Part shown: positions 18,321 to 27,691 of the stretch, piece after piece
How the letters are laid out: each line of letters begins with the position of its first letter
Position numbering within the stretch: the stretch's first letter is position 1
NCBI RefSeq assembly: GCF_000143765.1
Contig: NZ_GL379771.1
Span: forward strand, 868,001-932,000
DNA from: Sphingobacterium spiritivorum ATCC 33861
Lineage (GTDB): Bacteria; Bacteroidota; Bacteroidia; Sphingobacteriales; Sphingobacteriaceae
DNA length: 64,000 nt
Direction of reading: 5' to 3'
Position numbers and translations under genes: made by a program
Notes under the pieces: generated by a model
Database searches by the model: none
The model's input: the letters and a program-made list of their open reading frames with translations, nothing else
What the model was told of the DNA's origin: nothing

Positions 18321-19172
18321 TTATTGTTTCCTGCGCTTTTTATATTTGCGGATAACTACAAATCCCAATACTCCGATCAGTAAAAACGGCCAGATGCGAA
18401 TCAGGATAATAAAGAAGGTTTCTAATGCAGTCCACCCGAAACGAACCGCATCCACCAGCTTGGTGCCAAAGCTGTCTGCCCCGATGGAAATATTAGACTG
18501 TTCCTGATAGAGATAAACAGAAAGCGTACTGTATGCGACCTGTTCATTTAAAGATTTGAGAGAAGCAGCGGTCGCATCTATTTCTTCCTGAATTACCCGT
18601 ATCTGCTCTTCGATCTCTAATATTTCTTTGACATTCCGGGCTTTGCTAAGCAGTTCTGTATACCGCTGGAGATAGGCTTTTTTGCTTTTCAATCTGGAAT
18701 CCAGATCATAGTACTGACCCGTCATGTCCTGAGACTGAATACTCTTACTGGTAATATTGTCCTTTCCGCTTTCCAGTTCTGCAATGAATGCTTCATAGCT
18801 TTGTACAGGAATCCGGATATTAAGATTATACGAGGCTATTGAATTTCCTTTTGAAAGTGTCTCTTCTTCATAAAACCCTTTATGTTTGCTGACCAGCGCA
18901 TCGAGATCTTTTTTACTTTTCGCCACATCCCGCGATTCTACGGAAACAGATCCTGTCTTGATGATTTTCTTCTGAGGCACAATCAGACGCTCATTTGCCG
19001 CGGCATCAACGGCAGCATCCGGCTCACTCTGATCCTCCAGACTCAGCGCCATAGGCTCTGCTGCTGCATCGGGTTCGGACAAAGCGACCTTAGAAGTGTC
19101 TGAAGCCCTATTACACGAAAATAGGATCAGTACTGCTGATCCTATTAACAAGATTCGTTGTACATTTTTCAT
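18321..19172 (-). CDS. DUF4349 lipoprotein with C-terminal membrane helix
   Basis: 283-residue protein starting with a lipoprotein signal (lipobox ILFSC, Cys20). The DUF4349 domain is seen in KIIKTGSVSVESRDV and GFYEEETLSKGN, followed by a long coiled coil (about 165-215, SRLKSKKAYLQRY to EEIDATAASLKSL), VAYSTLSVYLYQ, and a C-terminal membrane helix ending in KKRRKQ. It is widely found in Bacteroidota; its function is unknown, with a structural role in the envelope most likely. Confidence 0.85.
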   Translation of the reverse strand: MKNVQRILLIGSAVLILFSCNRASDTSKVALSEPDAAAEPMALSLEDQSEPDAAVDAAANERLIVPQKKIIKTGSVSVESRDVAKSKKDLDALVSKHKGFYEEETLSKGNSIASYNLNIRIPVQSYEAFIAELESGKDNITSKSIQSQDMTGQYYDLDSRLKSKKAYLQRYTELLSKARNVKEILEIEEQIRVIQEEIDATAASLKSLNEQVAYSTLSVYLYQEQSNISIGADSFGTKLVDAVRFGWTALETFFIILIRIWPFLLIGVLGFVVIRKYKKRRKQ

Positions 19173-19238
19173 TTCTTTTGAATTTTAGACATGATGCAGC
19201 ATCAGATCAAATTCCATAAAAGAAAAATGTATACTTAT

Positions 19239-20279
19239 TTATTCGGCTTTGGTTAATGCTTTTTTAACAGCCGGAGCTATTTTTGTACCGAATATTTCAA
19301 TAGATTTCATCATCATATCGTGATCCGGACTACCGACATCCATATGCGCTGAAAAACGCGTCAATCCAAACATTTCCTGGACATGAAGGATTTTTTCTAT
19401 GGCTTCATTTTCACTTCCTATGATCAAATGTCCATGGATAGAACGACCAAAATCATATTGTGATCTTTGGTAAGGAGGCCAGTTGCGACTCTTACCGATT
19501 CTGTTCATCTGAGCAGCATATACAGGATAGTAGTATTCCGATACTTTTCTGCTGTCTTCACCAAAGAAGGCATGCATGTGTACCCCTACCTGAAATTTAC
19601 TCATATCATGTCCATTATCTTCGTATGCCTGGCGGTACATTTCGAACAAAGGCTGAAACTGTTCTGCAGCTCCTCCGATTATCGCAAACATAACAGGAAG
19701 TCCTAATTTACCGGCACGGATAACAGAAGAAGTCGTACCTCCGACTGCGATCCAGATCGGAAGTTCATTGTGCACAGCTCTCGGAAAAATTTCCTGATTA
19801 ATGAGAGATGGCCTGAACTTACCGGTCCAGTTAACCGTTTGTTGTTTATTGATACGAAGCAATAAGTCTAATTTCTCTTCAAAAAGCTCACTGTAATCTT
19901 CTAATTTAAACCCGAATAATGGAAATGATTCAATAAAAGAACCTCTTCCGGCCATGATTTCAGCACGACCGTTGGAAAGTAAATCTACGGTAGCAAAATC
20001 CTGATATAACTTAACCGGATCTGCAGAACTTAATACAGAAACTGCACTTCCCAATTTGATATTTTTAGTAACGGATGCTGCCGCCGCTAAAATAATCTCC
20101 GGAGCAGCTACAGCATAATCTGAACGGTGGTGCTCTCCCATTCCGAAGAAATCCAGACCGACTTCATCCATCAGCTTGACCTCTTCAATAATTTGATGTA
20201 AACGCTCCTGTGGAGCCTGTATCTTGCCGGTAGCAGGATCTATTTGAAGATCCCCAAACATTCCTATTCCTAATTCCAT
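19239..20279 (-). CDS. LLM-class flavin-dependent oxidoreductase
   Basis: Bacterial-luciferase-like TIM-barrel flavoprotein (346 aa) using FMN or F420-type flavin. Typical segments: MELGIGMFGDL, DFFGMGEHHRSDYAV, SSADPVKLYQDFAT, GRAEIMAGRGSF and LPIWIAVGGT. The substrate is unknown. The frame also allows an ATG 12 bases upstream (20291), but the ATG at 20279 has a GGAG about 7 bases ahead of it and matches where the family normally begins. The gene stands alone with its own -7 box. Confidence 0.88.
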   Translation of the reverse strand: MELGIGMFGDLQIDPATGKIQAPQERLHQIIEEVKLMDEVGLDFFGMGEHHRSDYAVAAPEIILAAAASVTKNIKLGSAVSVLSSADPVKLYQDFATVDLLSNGRAEIMAGRGSFIESFPLFGFKLEDYSELFEEKLDLLLRINKQQTVNWTGKFRPSLINQEIFPRAVHNELPIWIAVGGTTSSVIRAGKLGLPVMFAIIGGAAEQFQPLFEMYRQAYEDNGHDMSKFQVGVHMHAFFGEDSRKVSEYYYPVYAAQMNRIGKSRNWPPYQRSQYDFGRSIHGHLIIGSENEAIEKILHVQEMFGLTRFSAHMDVGSPDHDMMMKSIEIFGTKIAPAVKKALTKAE

Positions 20280-20301
20280 AATATTCTCCATTTTATATCA
20301 A

Positions 20302-20309
20302 CAAAATTA
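20302..20309 (-). promoter_or_regulatory. -7 box TAATTTTG before the LLM oxidoreductase
   Basis: Minus-strand TAATTTTG, 10 bases before the upstream ATG (20291) and 22 before the preferred one (20279). No clear -33 TTTG is seen. Confidence 0.4.
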
Positions 20310-20377
20310 GATAAGATTGGTTGTTCCTGCATTGATGTATGATAAGAAACGTTTGTTATGAAAATATCTAGTGTAGC

Positions 20378-20959
20378 TTATCCGTGAATAAGCTCTTTGT
20401 TACCGTAACTCTGAATCAATTCTCCTTCAAATGTAAGCCACTCCTTCCAACGTTTATCAACATCTACATCTGTAGAATATTTTCTGGCAAAATTCAGAAA
20501 TGTAGTATAATGATTCGCCTCAGAGACCATCAGATCATGGTAGAATCTGGCAAGATCCTGATCCTTGATATTTTGAGATAATACTCTGAACCGTTCACAG
20601 CTTCGGGCTTCTATCATCGCGGCAAAAAGAAGGCGATCAATAAAAGCCATATTACGGCTTCCGTCTTTCTTTGAAAACTTCATCAGCTGGCCTACGTAGT
20701 CATCCTTACGCTCTCTTCCCAACGTATACCCTCTTTCCCGGATAATCTCAATAACCATCTGAAAATGTTGCATTTCTTCAATGGCAATAGCCGTCAATTC
20801 ATGCACAAGATCTTCATGTTCAGAGTTATACGTAATCAGTGAAATAGCATTTGTTGCTGCTTTTTGTTCACACCAGGCGTGATCTGTAAGAATCTCCTCT
20901 AAATTAGATTCTGCAATATTTGCCCAACGGGGATCCGTTAATAATTTCAATCCTAACAT
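20378..20959 (-). CDS. miaE: tRNA-(ms2io6A)-hydroxylase MiaE
   Basis: Ferritin-like di-iron monooxygenase that hydroxylates the isopentenyl group of ms2i6A37 in tRNA. Seen: MLGLKLLTDPRWANIAE opening, DHAWCEQKAA, the iron-binding helices EEMQHFQMV and IEARSCERFR, and SEANHYTTFLNFA. Length 193 is typical. The frame extends to a TTG at 20965, but the ATG at 20959 fits the family start. The substrate requires MiaA and MiaB, which are not in this window. Confidence 0.92.
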   Translation of the reverse strand: MLGLKLLTDPRWANIAESNLEEILTDHAWCEQKAATNAISLITYNSEHEDLVHELTAIAIEEMQHFQMVIEIIRERGYTLGRERKDDYVGQLMKFSKKDGSRNMAFIDRLLFAAMIEARSCERFRVLSQNIKDQDLARFYHDLMVSEANHYTTFLNFARKYSTDVDVDKRWKEWLTFEGELIQSYGNKELIHG

Positions 20960-21085
20960 ATACAAAGTAAAAAGAGTAAATAGTAGAAGCTGTTTAATAA
21001 TCTGCAGATATCAACCTCTTCTTTTCAAAATATAAAAATAAGGATATTATGCCGCTTTTAAGTACCGGCATTGTCAAATTGATTG

Positions 21086-21766
21086 TTAATGATGCGATGT
21101 TAGTTCGCTGATCACAGCATTCGCCACTTCGTCTTCATGTCCGTCAAAATGATGATCTCCTTTCAGTACCTGAATACGTAAGTGTTTTGTGATGAGTTGT
21201 GAGGAAGGAAAATCCCGGGTATCGTTTCCCATCAACAGAAGGGTTTGTGTGTTTTCTATTTTATTTATTTCAGCAATGACATCCAGGCTTCTTTTGACAC
21301 GACTCCGGCCTACCATATCTGCCAGATGGATTTCCAGATCTGTAGAGGTTGAAGGCTCTATCATTATAGCCCGATACAATTTATTTTTGAGATCTGCCGG
21401 AAGTCTGTTTACAAGAAAAGGAACTGCATCTGCACCAAAAGAGAATCCCGCAATGACAAACTGTGTATTAGGTCTTTTGTCCAGAATCTTATGGAGATAT
21501 ACGGCCATATCATTAGCAAGTTGCTGGGGGCTCTTCTTATTCCAGAAGTATTTTTTGGAATCTACAGCGGAAATGCCATAGCCCTTATTTGCCAATGTAC
21601 TGCAAAGGTTGCTCGAAAAAGTATTCAATCCGCCATCCCCACTAAAAAATAAGATAAACGGAACTTTTGTGTTTCCCTGCCATTCTTTCATAGGAACCGT
21701 ATTTTGCTGAGCCTGCACAACCATTAAGATCATCAATGCTGCCAATAAACCCCAATTTTTTTTCAT
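21086..21766 (-). CDS. VirJ/AcvB-like serine hydrolase, exported
   Basis: 226-residue alpha/beta hydrolase with a signal peptide (about 1-20). Nucleophile Ser109 in GFSFGADAVP, an acid in GNDTRDF and a His-rich end GDHHFDGH (205-210) match the VirJ domain. In Agrobacterium the relative AcvB hydrolyses lysyl-phosphatidylglycerol and is encoded next to the synthase LpiA. Here the gene starts 13 bases after an mprF-type synthase on the same strand, so the same synthesis-and-removal pairing is likely. It is preceded by a strong GGAGGGG ribosome binding site, unusual in this window. Confidence 0.82.
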   Translation of the reverse strand: MKKNWGLLAALMILMVVQAQQNTVPMKEWQGNTKVPFILFFSGDGGLNTFSSNLCSTLANKGYGISAVDSKKYFWNKKSPQQLANDMAVYLHKILDKRPNTQFVIAGFSFGADAVPFLVNRLPADLKNKLYRAIMIEPSTSTDLEIHLADMVGRSRVKRSLDVIAEINKIENTQTLLLMGNDTRDFPSSQLITKHLRIQVLKGDHHFDGHEDEVANAVISELTSHH

Positions 21767-21773
21767 ATGTAGA

Positions 21774-21780
21774 CCCCTCC
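21774..21780 (-). promoter_or_regulatory. Strong Shine-Dalgarno GGAGGGG before virJ-like gene
   Basis: GGAGGGG on the minus strand, 7 bases upstream of the ATG at 21766 and abutting the mprF stop. Most genes here lack such a site, so it stands out and suggests deliberate translation of the second gene. Confidence 0.6.
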
Positions 21781-24377
21781 TACTTTCCAGGCTTCATTAC
21801 CTTTGTCAGTGCTACAGGTAATTGTAGTAAATCAAAATCATTACTGAATACAAGGTACTTATTTTCCCATATAGTTGCATACTTCTCCTTGAAACTCCGC
21901 AAGGTCTGATAATGCTTAAAACTGCCCACTTTCTCGGAAGCAAACTTCATAATCTGCTCTGCCGGATTGTCGGGATTACTGAGTCCGCTCATAGGAATCA
22001 TCCCCAGATTAAGATAGTTGAGATCTTTTTGCTGTGCGTACCCTATTAATTCAACGATAAGTGCATCCATGCATCCCCCCGGAGCTTCGGCACGTTTACG
22101 GATCAGATCATAGGTACATTCTTCAGGAGCATAATCGGGAATGATATTTAAAAAAGCCTGTATTTTTTTTTCTTCATCTCTCACGACAATTACATCCTGA
22201 TATTGTATGGTTTCGGCTTCAAACATGCCCTGTGAGAAGATCATCTCTCTTTTGCCAAACGATTCTAACCATTCATGCGAGACAGCTTGTAGTTCCTCTA
22301 CCAGATCAGAGCCGTGGGGAGCATACAGCACCTCAGCACTATACCCTTTCTTTGTGAGCGCATTAAGCCCGTTTCGTAAGGACTTCCGGTCTTTCCCGCT
22401 AAGGGAAAAAGAGCGTGTTTCCATGATAGCTTCCTGACCGATTACGATCTTCTGCTTTTTCATATCCATGAAATACACCAGACTGCTTTCATCTACCCTG
22501 TAATATGCCGTCTTCAGACCGAGCCCATGACAGTACTCTTCAAATTCGGCAATTACTTCTTCCTTATCTTCTTCTTCACAAACAGGCTCGTCCAGTACTA
22601 TGGCAAACTCACTGGCTGTTGCATAGGACACAAATCCATCTGTCAGTGTTGAAAAATAGATCTGCTTATCGGCAGATACCTTGAAATAATCCATTGGGGA
22701 ATGTCCGTAGAGCTGCAACAGATTTTTTGCTCTCTCCAACTCGTGACCTTCCTGAATCTTTTCGGGGTGCACGATCTTGGGACGAAGAATAGTATATAAT
22801 AATAACAACCAGGAACACAGGCCCAGTAATCTGGTGATATTGAGAAAATCGCGGCCGAAGTTTGTGCGCGGATCTAATTCATCATCCGAAAACAACAGAA
22901 AACTGCGGATCGTATGGTATAGCGATTCCTGCCAGGAAAAGTCTTCACCAAAGTGCTTTTTATCGATAAAATAGAAGCTCAGAAATTCGAACAGACCCAC
23001 TGCGGCCAGAACCGTAAAGAATGTTATAAAGCCAATCCGGATCCAATTCAGATTTGTCTTGATATTATACTGTCTTCTGTTACTCATTAACAGGAAAAGA
23101 ATGAGCAAGGCAACGATGGATTCTTCATAGTCAAAGGCTTTTCCAAGATGGCCGAACAACGAAAGTACAGTAAAGATAATAGCCGCAACCCAGGCTAACC
23201 GAAGACCCTTCAAGAGATAGGCTGATGTCACCATAAGCGCTATTCCCATGACCAGTACCATTAGCTTTGAAGCATGCATCGCTTCTGCTGGCAAATAAAA
23301 TTTCTCCAGTCGCATCCGTTCAGCGAGAGGTGGCGTGGCCACCGAAATCAGGTTGACGAGCCCCAAGAAGAAAATAGATACCGCCGGAAGTATCCGTACA
23401 ATAAGCTGTTTTCCCCGCCACAAAAACGAAACAATTCCGGCAAACAAAGGCAGCCAGAATTCAAATACCCGATACAGCAATGTAATTCCTAAAGCCTGAT
23501 CATGCGCGTATCCATAGGCTGTAAAAATGTACAGCATCGTAAATTCCACAGCTCCCAGTCCTCTTAGAAAAGGAGAAATTATCATCAGCACTACCGAAAT
23601 CGTATAGCCTACCGCAGCCGCTTCGAAAGAGATGTGTACACCTAAGGCATACATACTCACAAAAGCATGCAGAATACCACAGCATTCGATCAGGGTAGAG
23701 ATAAAAACGGTGTACAACAGATGCTTACGGTCCAGACTACCTGAAAAGACTTCGTCTATCTGATGGATTACTTTTGGAAACCGCCGTTCTACGAGGCCGT
23801 AAAGTTTACCTTTGGTTCTAAAGGACCAGAAAACAGCAAAAGCAATACCCAGAAGCAGACCTAATGCCAGCAAGGCCAACCAGGCATCATTAAAATTTCG
23901 ATGATCCCACACTGTGTAGATAATAACCGGAACTCCGATAATAAATACCGTCAAAAGGCCCACATAGCCGTAAATCGCGCCAGCCTGATGGATTTGTGTA
24001 GCTTTGAGCTTGCGCCGGCGCAGCTGTGCCGTGGTATAGGCGAGCGAGCTGATTCCTCCTGCCGGAAGAAATACACTTAAAAAATTACGCTTTAAAAAAA
24101 GTTCTATAGCATCTGAAAGATGAAGAGATGCTCCTATAGTACGGAAACTCTGGATGTACATCCAGCCCTGAAGAAGAATATACAGTATGGTTATACAGAC
24201 TCCGCCAATAAGCCAGGCGGGATCAGCCTGCTGCAATTGCGGAAGAATGGACGCCAGTTCCTTACGTTCACTACGGAAAAAGAAAAAAGCCAAAAGGATA
24301 ACGAAGATGGCTACGATCTCTTTCCAATATGTCTTTGGTGAAAAACTCCTTATTTTTTCTTTGAGCAATGCGTTCAT
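21780..24377 (-). CDS. mprF: MprF-like aminoacyl-phosphatidylglycerol synthase/flippase
   Basis: 865-residue membrane enzyme. The N-terminal part has the UPF0104-type flippase fold with many helices (SVFLPAGGISSLAYT, FLRGLGAVEFTML), more helices continue to about 510, and residues about 550-850 form the cytosolic DUF2156 GNAT-type transferase (LSGKDRKSLRNGLNAL, PGGCMDALIVELIGYA, LNLGMIPMSGLSN, KVGSFKHYQTLRSFKEKY). MprF moves an amino acid from aminoacyl-tRNA onto phosphatidylglycerol and flips the product outward, lowering surface negative charge. Which amino acid is used cannot be read here. It is the first gene of an operon with the virJ-like hydrolase. Confidence 0.88.
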   Translation of the reverse strand: MNALLKEKIRSFSPKTYWKEIVAIFVILLAFFFFRSERKELASILPQLQQADPAWLIGGVCITILYILLQGWMYIQSFRTIGASLHLSDAIELFLKRNFLSVFLPAGGISSLAYTTAQLRRRKLKATQIHQAGAIYGYVGLLTVFIIGVPVIIYTVWDHRNFNDAWLALLALGLLLGIAFAVFWSFRTKGKLYGLVERRFPKVIHQIDEVFSGSLDRKHLLYTVFISTLIECCGILHAFVSMYALGVHISFEAAAVGYTISVVLMIISPFLRGLGAVEFTMLYIFTAYGYAHDQALGITLLYRVFEFWLPLFAGIVSFLWRGKQLIVRILPAVSIFFLGLVNLISVATPPLAERMRLEKFYLPAEAMHASKLMVLVMGIALMVTSAYLLKGLRLAWVAAIIFTVLSLFGHLGKAFDYEESIVALLILFLLMSNRRQYNIKTNLNWIRIGFITFFTVLAAVGLFEFLSFYFIDKKHFGEDFSWQESLYHTIRSFLLFSDDELDPRTNFGRDFLNITRLLGLCSWLLLLYTILRPKIVHPEKIQEGHELERAKNLLQLYGHSPMDYFKVSADKQIYFSTLTDGFVSYATASEFAIVLDEPVCEEEDKEEVIAEFEEYCHGLGLKTAYYRVDESSLVYFMDMKKQKIVIGQEAIMETRSFSLSGKDRKSLRNGLNALTKKGYSAEVLYAPHGSDLVEELQAVSHEWLESFGKREMIFSQGMFEAETIQYQDVIVVRDEEKKIQAFLNIIPDYAPEECTYDLIRKRAEAPGGCMDALIVELIGYAQQKDLNYLNLGMIPMSGLSNPDNPAEQIMKFASEKVGSFKHYQTLRSFKEKYATIWENKYLVFSNDFDLLQLPVALTKVMKPGK

Positions 24378-24462
24378 TATAACCTCATTGATGAAACGAA
24401 TGTAGTATTATTTCTCAATAAAGCAATGTTAAAAAAAATTAACCATCGTCTTAAAATTGGCT

Positions 24463-24470
24463 TAACTTTG
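24463..24470 (+). promoter_or_regulatory. -7 box TAACTTTG before the glycosyltransferase
   Basis: TAACTTTG six bases before the ATG at 24477. It lies inside the longer open frame that begins at 24426, which argues for the downstream start and a near-leaderless transcript. No -33 box is seen. Confidence 0.5.
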
Positions 24471-24476
24471 GACTTC

Positions 24477-25700
24477 ATGCAACAGCAAAACGTATTAATT
24501 ATTGGCCTTGTGTGGCCGGAACCGACATCCTCAGCGGCAGGATTCCGGATGCGGCAATTGATAGAACTTTTCCTTCAACATGATTTACAGGTCGTCTTTG
24601 CCTGTGCTGCTCAAAAGTCTGCATACAGCCTTGATCTTGCTGCGATGGGAGTAGAAGAAGCCCCGATACTGCTGAATGATCCTTCTTTTGATACTTTTAT
24701 TCAAGAACTGAATCCTGCTATGGTGGTATTTGACCGCTTTATGATCGAAGAGCAGTATGGATGGAGAGTAACACAGCACTGCCAGGATGCGCTAAAGATC
24801 CTAGACACCGAAGATCTTCATTTTCTCCGCCACGCACGTCAGCAGAATACGACAGATGCTGCTCCCGACCTTTACAACGATGTCACCAAACGTGAACTCG
24901 CTGCTATCCTGCGATCTGACATCAGTCTGATTATCTCCGAGACAGAGATGGATCTCCTGACTTCCACATTCCGTATAGACCCGGATATACTATATTATCT
25001 TCCTTTTTTGGAACAGGAAATTGATCATGAAAGAGCTGCATCCTGGAAGACATTTGAAGAGAGAAAAGATATGATGTTTATAGGCAATTTTCTGCATGAA
25101 CCCAACTGGCATACGGTGCTGAATCTTAAGAAAAACATCTGGCCGCTACTTCGTAAAAAAATGCCTGAAGCCTCACTTTATATTTATGGTGCCTACCCTT
25201 CTCAAAAAGTCTTACAACTTCATAACCCTAAAGAGCGTTTTTTTATAGCCGGCCGGGCAGAAGATGCCAGAGAAACAATGGCGAAACACAGACTGCTGAT
25301 CGCACCTATCCCTTTCGGAGCGGGTATAAAAGGTAAGTTTATAGATGCCATGCAAACCGGGACACCCTCCGTTACCTCTTCGCTAGGAGCCGAATCAATG
25401 GCTGACCGGGTTAACTGGCCTGGCGCAGTGGAAGACGATGTAAACCTGTTTACAGAACAGGCCACTATCCTTTATCGGGACAGGGAGATCTGGAATGAGG
25501 CGCAGAAAAAAGGTATTTCCATTATCAATAACCGGTATTCCCGCAGGAAGTTTGCGGAAACATTTATACAAAGGTTATTTGAGTTACAGCGCGCCATTGC
25601 CTTACACCGGCAAACTCATTTTGTAGGGCAGATCCTGCAACATCACACGTTGCAAAGCACTAAATATATGTCTCTTTGGATAACAGAAAAGAACAAATAA
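24477..25700 (+). CDS. Glycosyltransferase family 1/4-like
   Basis: 407-residue GT-B-fold glycosyltransferase. It opens with a Rossmann strand and the acceptor-side loop (NVLIIGLVWPEPTSSAAGFR), contains MMFIGNFLHEPNW at the domain junction, and ends with the donor-site pattern APIPFGAGIKGKFIDAMQTG plus PSVTSSLGAESM. No membrane segments. The sugar and acceptor are unknown. An open frame starts 51 bases earlier (24426), but the -7 promoter box within it favours the ATG at 24477. It is divergent from mprF and has no polysaccharide gene cluster around it. Confidence 0.78.
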   Translation: MQQQNVLIIGLVWPEPTSSAAGFRMRQLIELFLQHDLQVVFACAAQKSAYSLDLAAMGVEEAPILLNDPSFDTFIQELNPAMVVFDRFMIEEQYGWRVTQHCQDALKILDTEDLHFLRHARQQNTTDAAPDLYNDVTKRELAAILRSDISLIISETEMDLLTSTFRIDPDILYYLPFLEQEIDHERAASWKTFEERKDMMFIGNFLHEPNWHTVLNLKKNIWPLLRKKMPEASLYIYGAYPSQKVLQLHNPKERFFIAGRAEDARETMAKHRLLIAPIPFGAGIKGKFIDAMQTGTPSVTSSLGAESMADRVNWPGAVEDDVNLFTEQATILYRDREIWNEAQKKGISIINNRYSRRKFAETFIQRLFELQRAIALHRQTHFVGQILQHHTLQSTKYMSLWITEKNK

Positions 25701-25732
25701 GAAAAGCGTCTTCAAAGAGACAGCTTTCTTAT
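25696..25732. terminator. Hairpin between convergent glycosyltransferase and GH2 genes
   Basis: Imperfect hairpin with arms AATAAGAAAAGCGTCT (25696-25711) and AGACAGCTTTCTTATT (about 25717-25732). A and T tracts on both sides fit a two-way terminator. Confidence 0.6.
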
Positions 25733-25759
25733 TACAAAACAACATGTGCTGTAAATCAA

Positions 25760-27658
25760 TTATTTATTATAAAGTTTGCTGTGAATCTTTTTTAATTCGT
25801 CTACAGGAATCTTTATTACTTTTCTGTCATACGTCATAAGCCCGTTGGTCTCAATCTCCACATCTGTAGTCTGGGTATATACCGCTGCAGAGAGTCCGGC
25901 GCGGATCAATTCCGGAAGACGCCCTATAAGCTTAGCATACTCAACCAGCAGTTTCTCTTTGTCATCATAGGACTTATATCCCCAGTTGCCCTTATCCAGC
26001 CATACATGATCTTTGACAGGAAGTCCCAATCCTCCGAATTCGCCTAATACGAGGATCTGTTTGCTGCCATATACAGCCGGATCCGGCATAGCAGGTCCTG
26101 TATAATAATGCAGATCAAGTATTGGACTCAAGCCCACGAAAAAATTACCTCCGCTTGCAGCATTTATCAGTCTGCTGCTATCATATTTCATCGTCCACTC
26201 CACGATATCTTTCGTTTTGAATTGCCCCCAGGCCTCATTAAACGGAACCCAGACAACGATAGACGGATAATTATGGAATTTGTCCATGATTGCCTTCCAC
26301 TCTTTACGGAATATCCTTTCTGATTCTGCAGAACGCTCCTTATCAAATTTGAGATCTGGTGCCTGCGCTATCAGATCGTGATCAGCATCGACTTTCTCTC
26401 CGGCAGGCATCTTGACCCGAAGGTGCTGAGACCACTTATTATCTCCTCTGTCTCCGCTGGGCATATCCTGCCATACCAGCATTCCCAGCTTATCACAGTG
26501 ATAATACCATCTTGCGGGTTCTACTTTAATATGTTTACGGATCATATTAAATCCCATTTCTCTGGTTTTCAGAATATCAAATACCAGTGCCTCATCTGTT
26601 GGAGCAGTATATAATCCATCCGGCCACCAGCCCTGATCCAATGGTCCGTACTGGAATACAAACTCATTATTCAACATCATACGCTGTATTCCATTCTGAT
26701 CTTTAGACATGGATATTTTACGCATTCCAAAGTAGCTTCCAACTTCATCTATTATTTTCCCTTTGCGTAGTATCGTTATTTTCAGATCATATAAAAAAGG
26801 ATTTTCAGGAGACCATAGTTTTGCATTTGGAATAGATAAAGTCGTCTCTCCGTCTGTCAGCAACTGCTCTGTAACTTTTACTGATCCGTCCAGTGCGGTT
26901 ACTTTTATCTGATCACCCGTCTGAAGATTACTTGTCTCTACTGTCAGCTGCAGCTGAGATTTGTCAATATCAGGAGTTTGACGGGTTGACAGGATATACG
27001 TTTCAGGAACAGCCTCCACCCATACGGTCTGCCAGATCCCTGTGACTGGTGTATACCAGATAGACTCCGGTTTGTTGACTTGTTTCCCGGCAGGCTGTGG
27101 CCCTTCGTCTGTCGGATCCCAGACCCGAACAGCAATCTTTTGTTTTGTGCCTTTATTCAGTGCAGAGCTGATGTCAAACGAAAACGGATCATATCCTCCT
27201 TCATGTGCTCCGACTTTTGTCCCGTTTACATAGACCTGTGCTGCCCAATCTACCGCTCCAAAATGTAATAACACTTTCCCTTTCCGCAGAGAAGAAGGAA
27301 TTTCAATCTCCCTGTAGTACCATAGTACGCTCTCTTTCCCGACAGCTCTGCCCACTCCGCTTAATGCGGATTCTACGGCAAAAGGAACCAGAATATCTCC
27401 GTCAAAAGATTCCGGAATCTGCGCATCAGCAGCATCAGGCAAAATCGTGTATCGCCAAAGGCCATTAAGATTTTTCCAGTTATTATTACGTGTTAATTGC
27501 GGTCGTGGATACTCAGCATGGGGAGAAGATGCATTTACTTTTGCAGCCCATTCTGTGGTAATTTTTCCGGGCACTATTTTCCATTCCTTCTGTGCAAAGA
27601 CCTGAGCAACAGCCAGCCACCCCACCAGTATCAGCAATATTACTTTTTTCATAATCAT
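25760..27658 (-). CDS. Secreted glycoside hydrolase family 2
   Basis: 632-residue exported GH2 enzyme (signal peptide ending VFAQ, about residue 22). Visible domains: sugar-binding jelly roll (LVPFAVESALSGV, WYYREIEIP, VNGTKVGAHEGGYDPFSFD), Ig-like linker (TRQTPDIDKSQLQ), and a TIM barrel with NMIRKHIKVEP, the acid/base Glu in VPFNEAWGQF and the nucleophile Glu in VLGEFGGLG. GH2 members act as beta-galactosidase, glucuronidase or mannosidase; which one cannot be decided. It follows the aldose epimerase gene by 33 bases and likely forms a sugar-use operon with it. Confidence 0.9.
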   Translation of the reverse strand: MIMKKVILLILVGWLAVAQVFAQKEWKIVPGKITTEWAAKVNASSPHAEYPRPQLTRNNNWKNLNGLWRYTILPDAADAQIPESFDGDILVPFAVESALSGVGRAVGKESVLWYYREIEIPSSLRKGKVLLHFGAVDWAAQVYVNGTKVGAHEGGYDPFSFDISSALNKGTKQKIAVRVWDPTDEGPQPAGKQVNKPESIWYTPVTGIWQTVWVEAVPETYILSTRQTPDIDKSQLQLTVETSNLQTGDQIKVTALDGSVKVTEQLLTDGETTLSIPNAKLWSPENPFLYDLKITILRKGKIIDEVGSYFGMRKISMSKDQNGIQRMMLNNEFVFQYGPLDQGWWPDGLYTAPTDEALVFDILKTREMGFNMIRKHIKVEPARWYYHCDKLGMLVWQDMPSGDRGDNKWSQHLRVKMPAGEKVDADHDLIAQAPDLKFDKERSAESERIFRKEWKAIMDKFHNYPSIVVWVPFNEAWGQFKTKDIVEWTMKYDSSRLINAASGGNFFVGLSPILDLHYYTGPAMPDPAVYGSKQILVLGEFGGLGLPVKDHVWLDKGNWGYKSYDDKEKLLVEYAKLIGRLPELIRAGLSAAVYTQTTDVEIETNGLMTYDRKVIKIPVDELKKIHSKLYNK

Positions 27659-27691
27659 TAGTTTGTTTCTTTTTTTCCAAACGTTTTTCAG

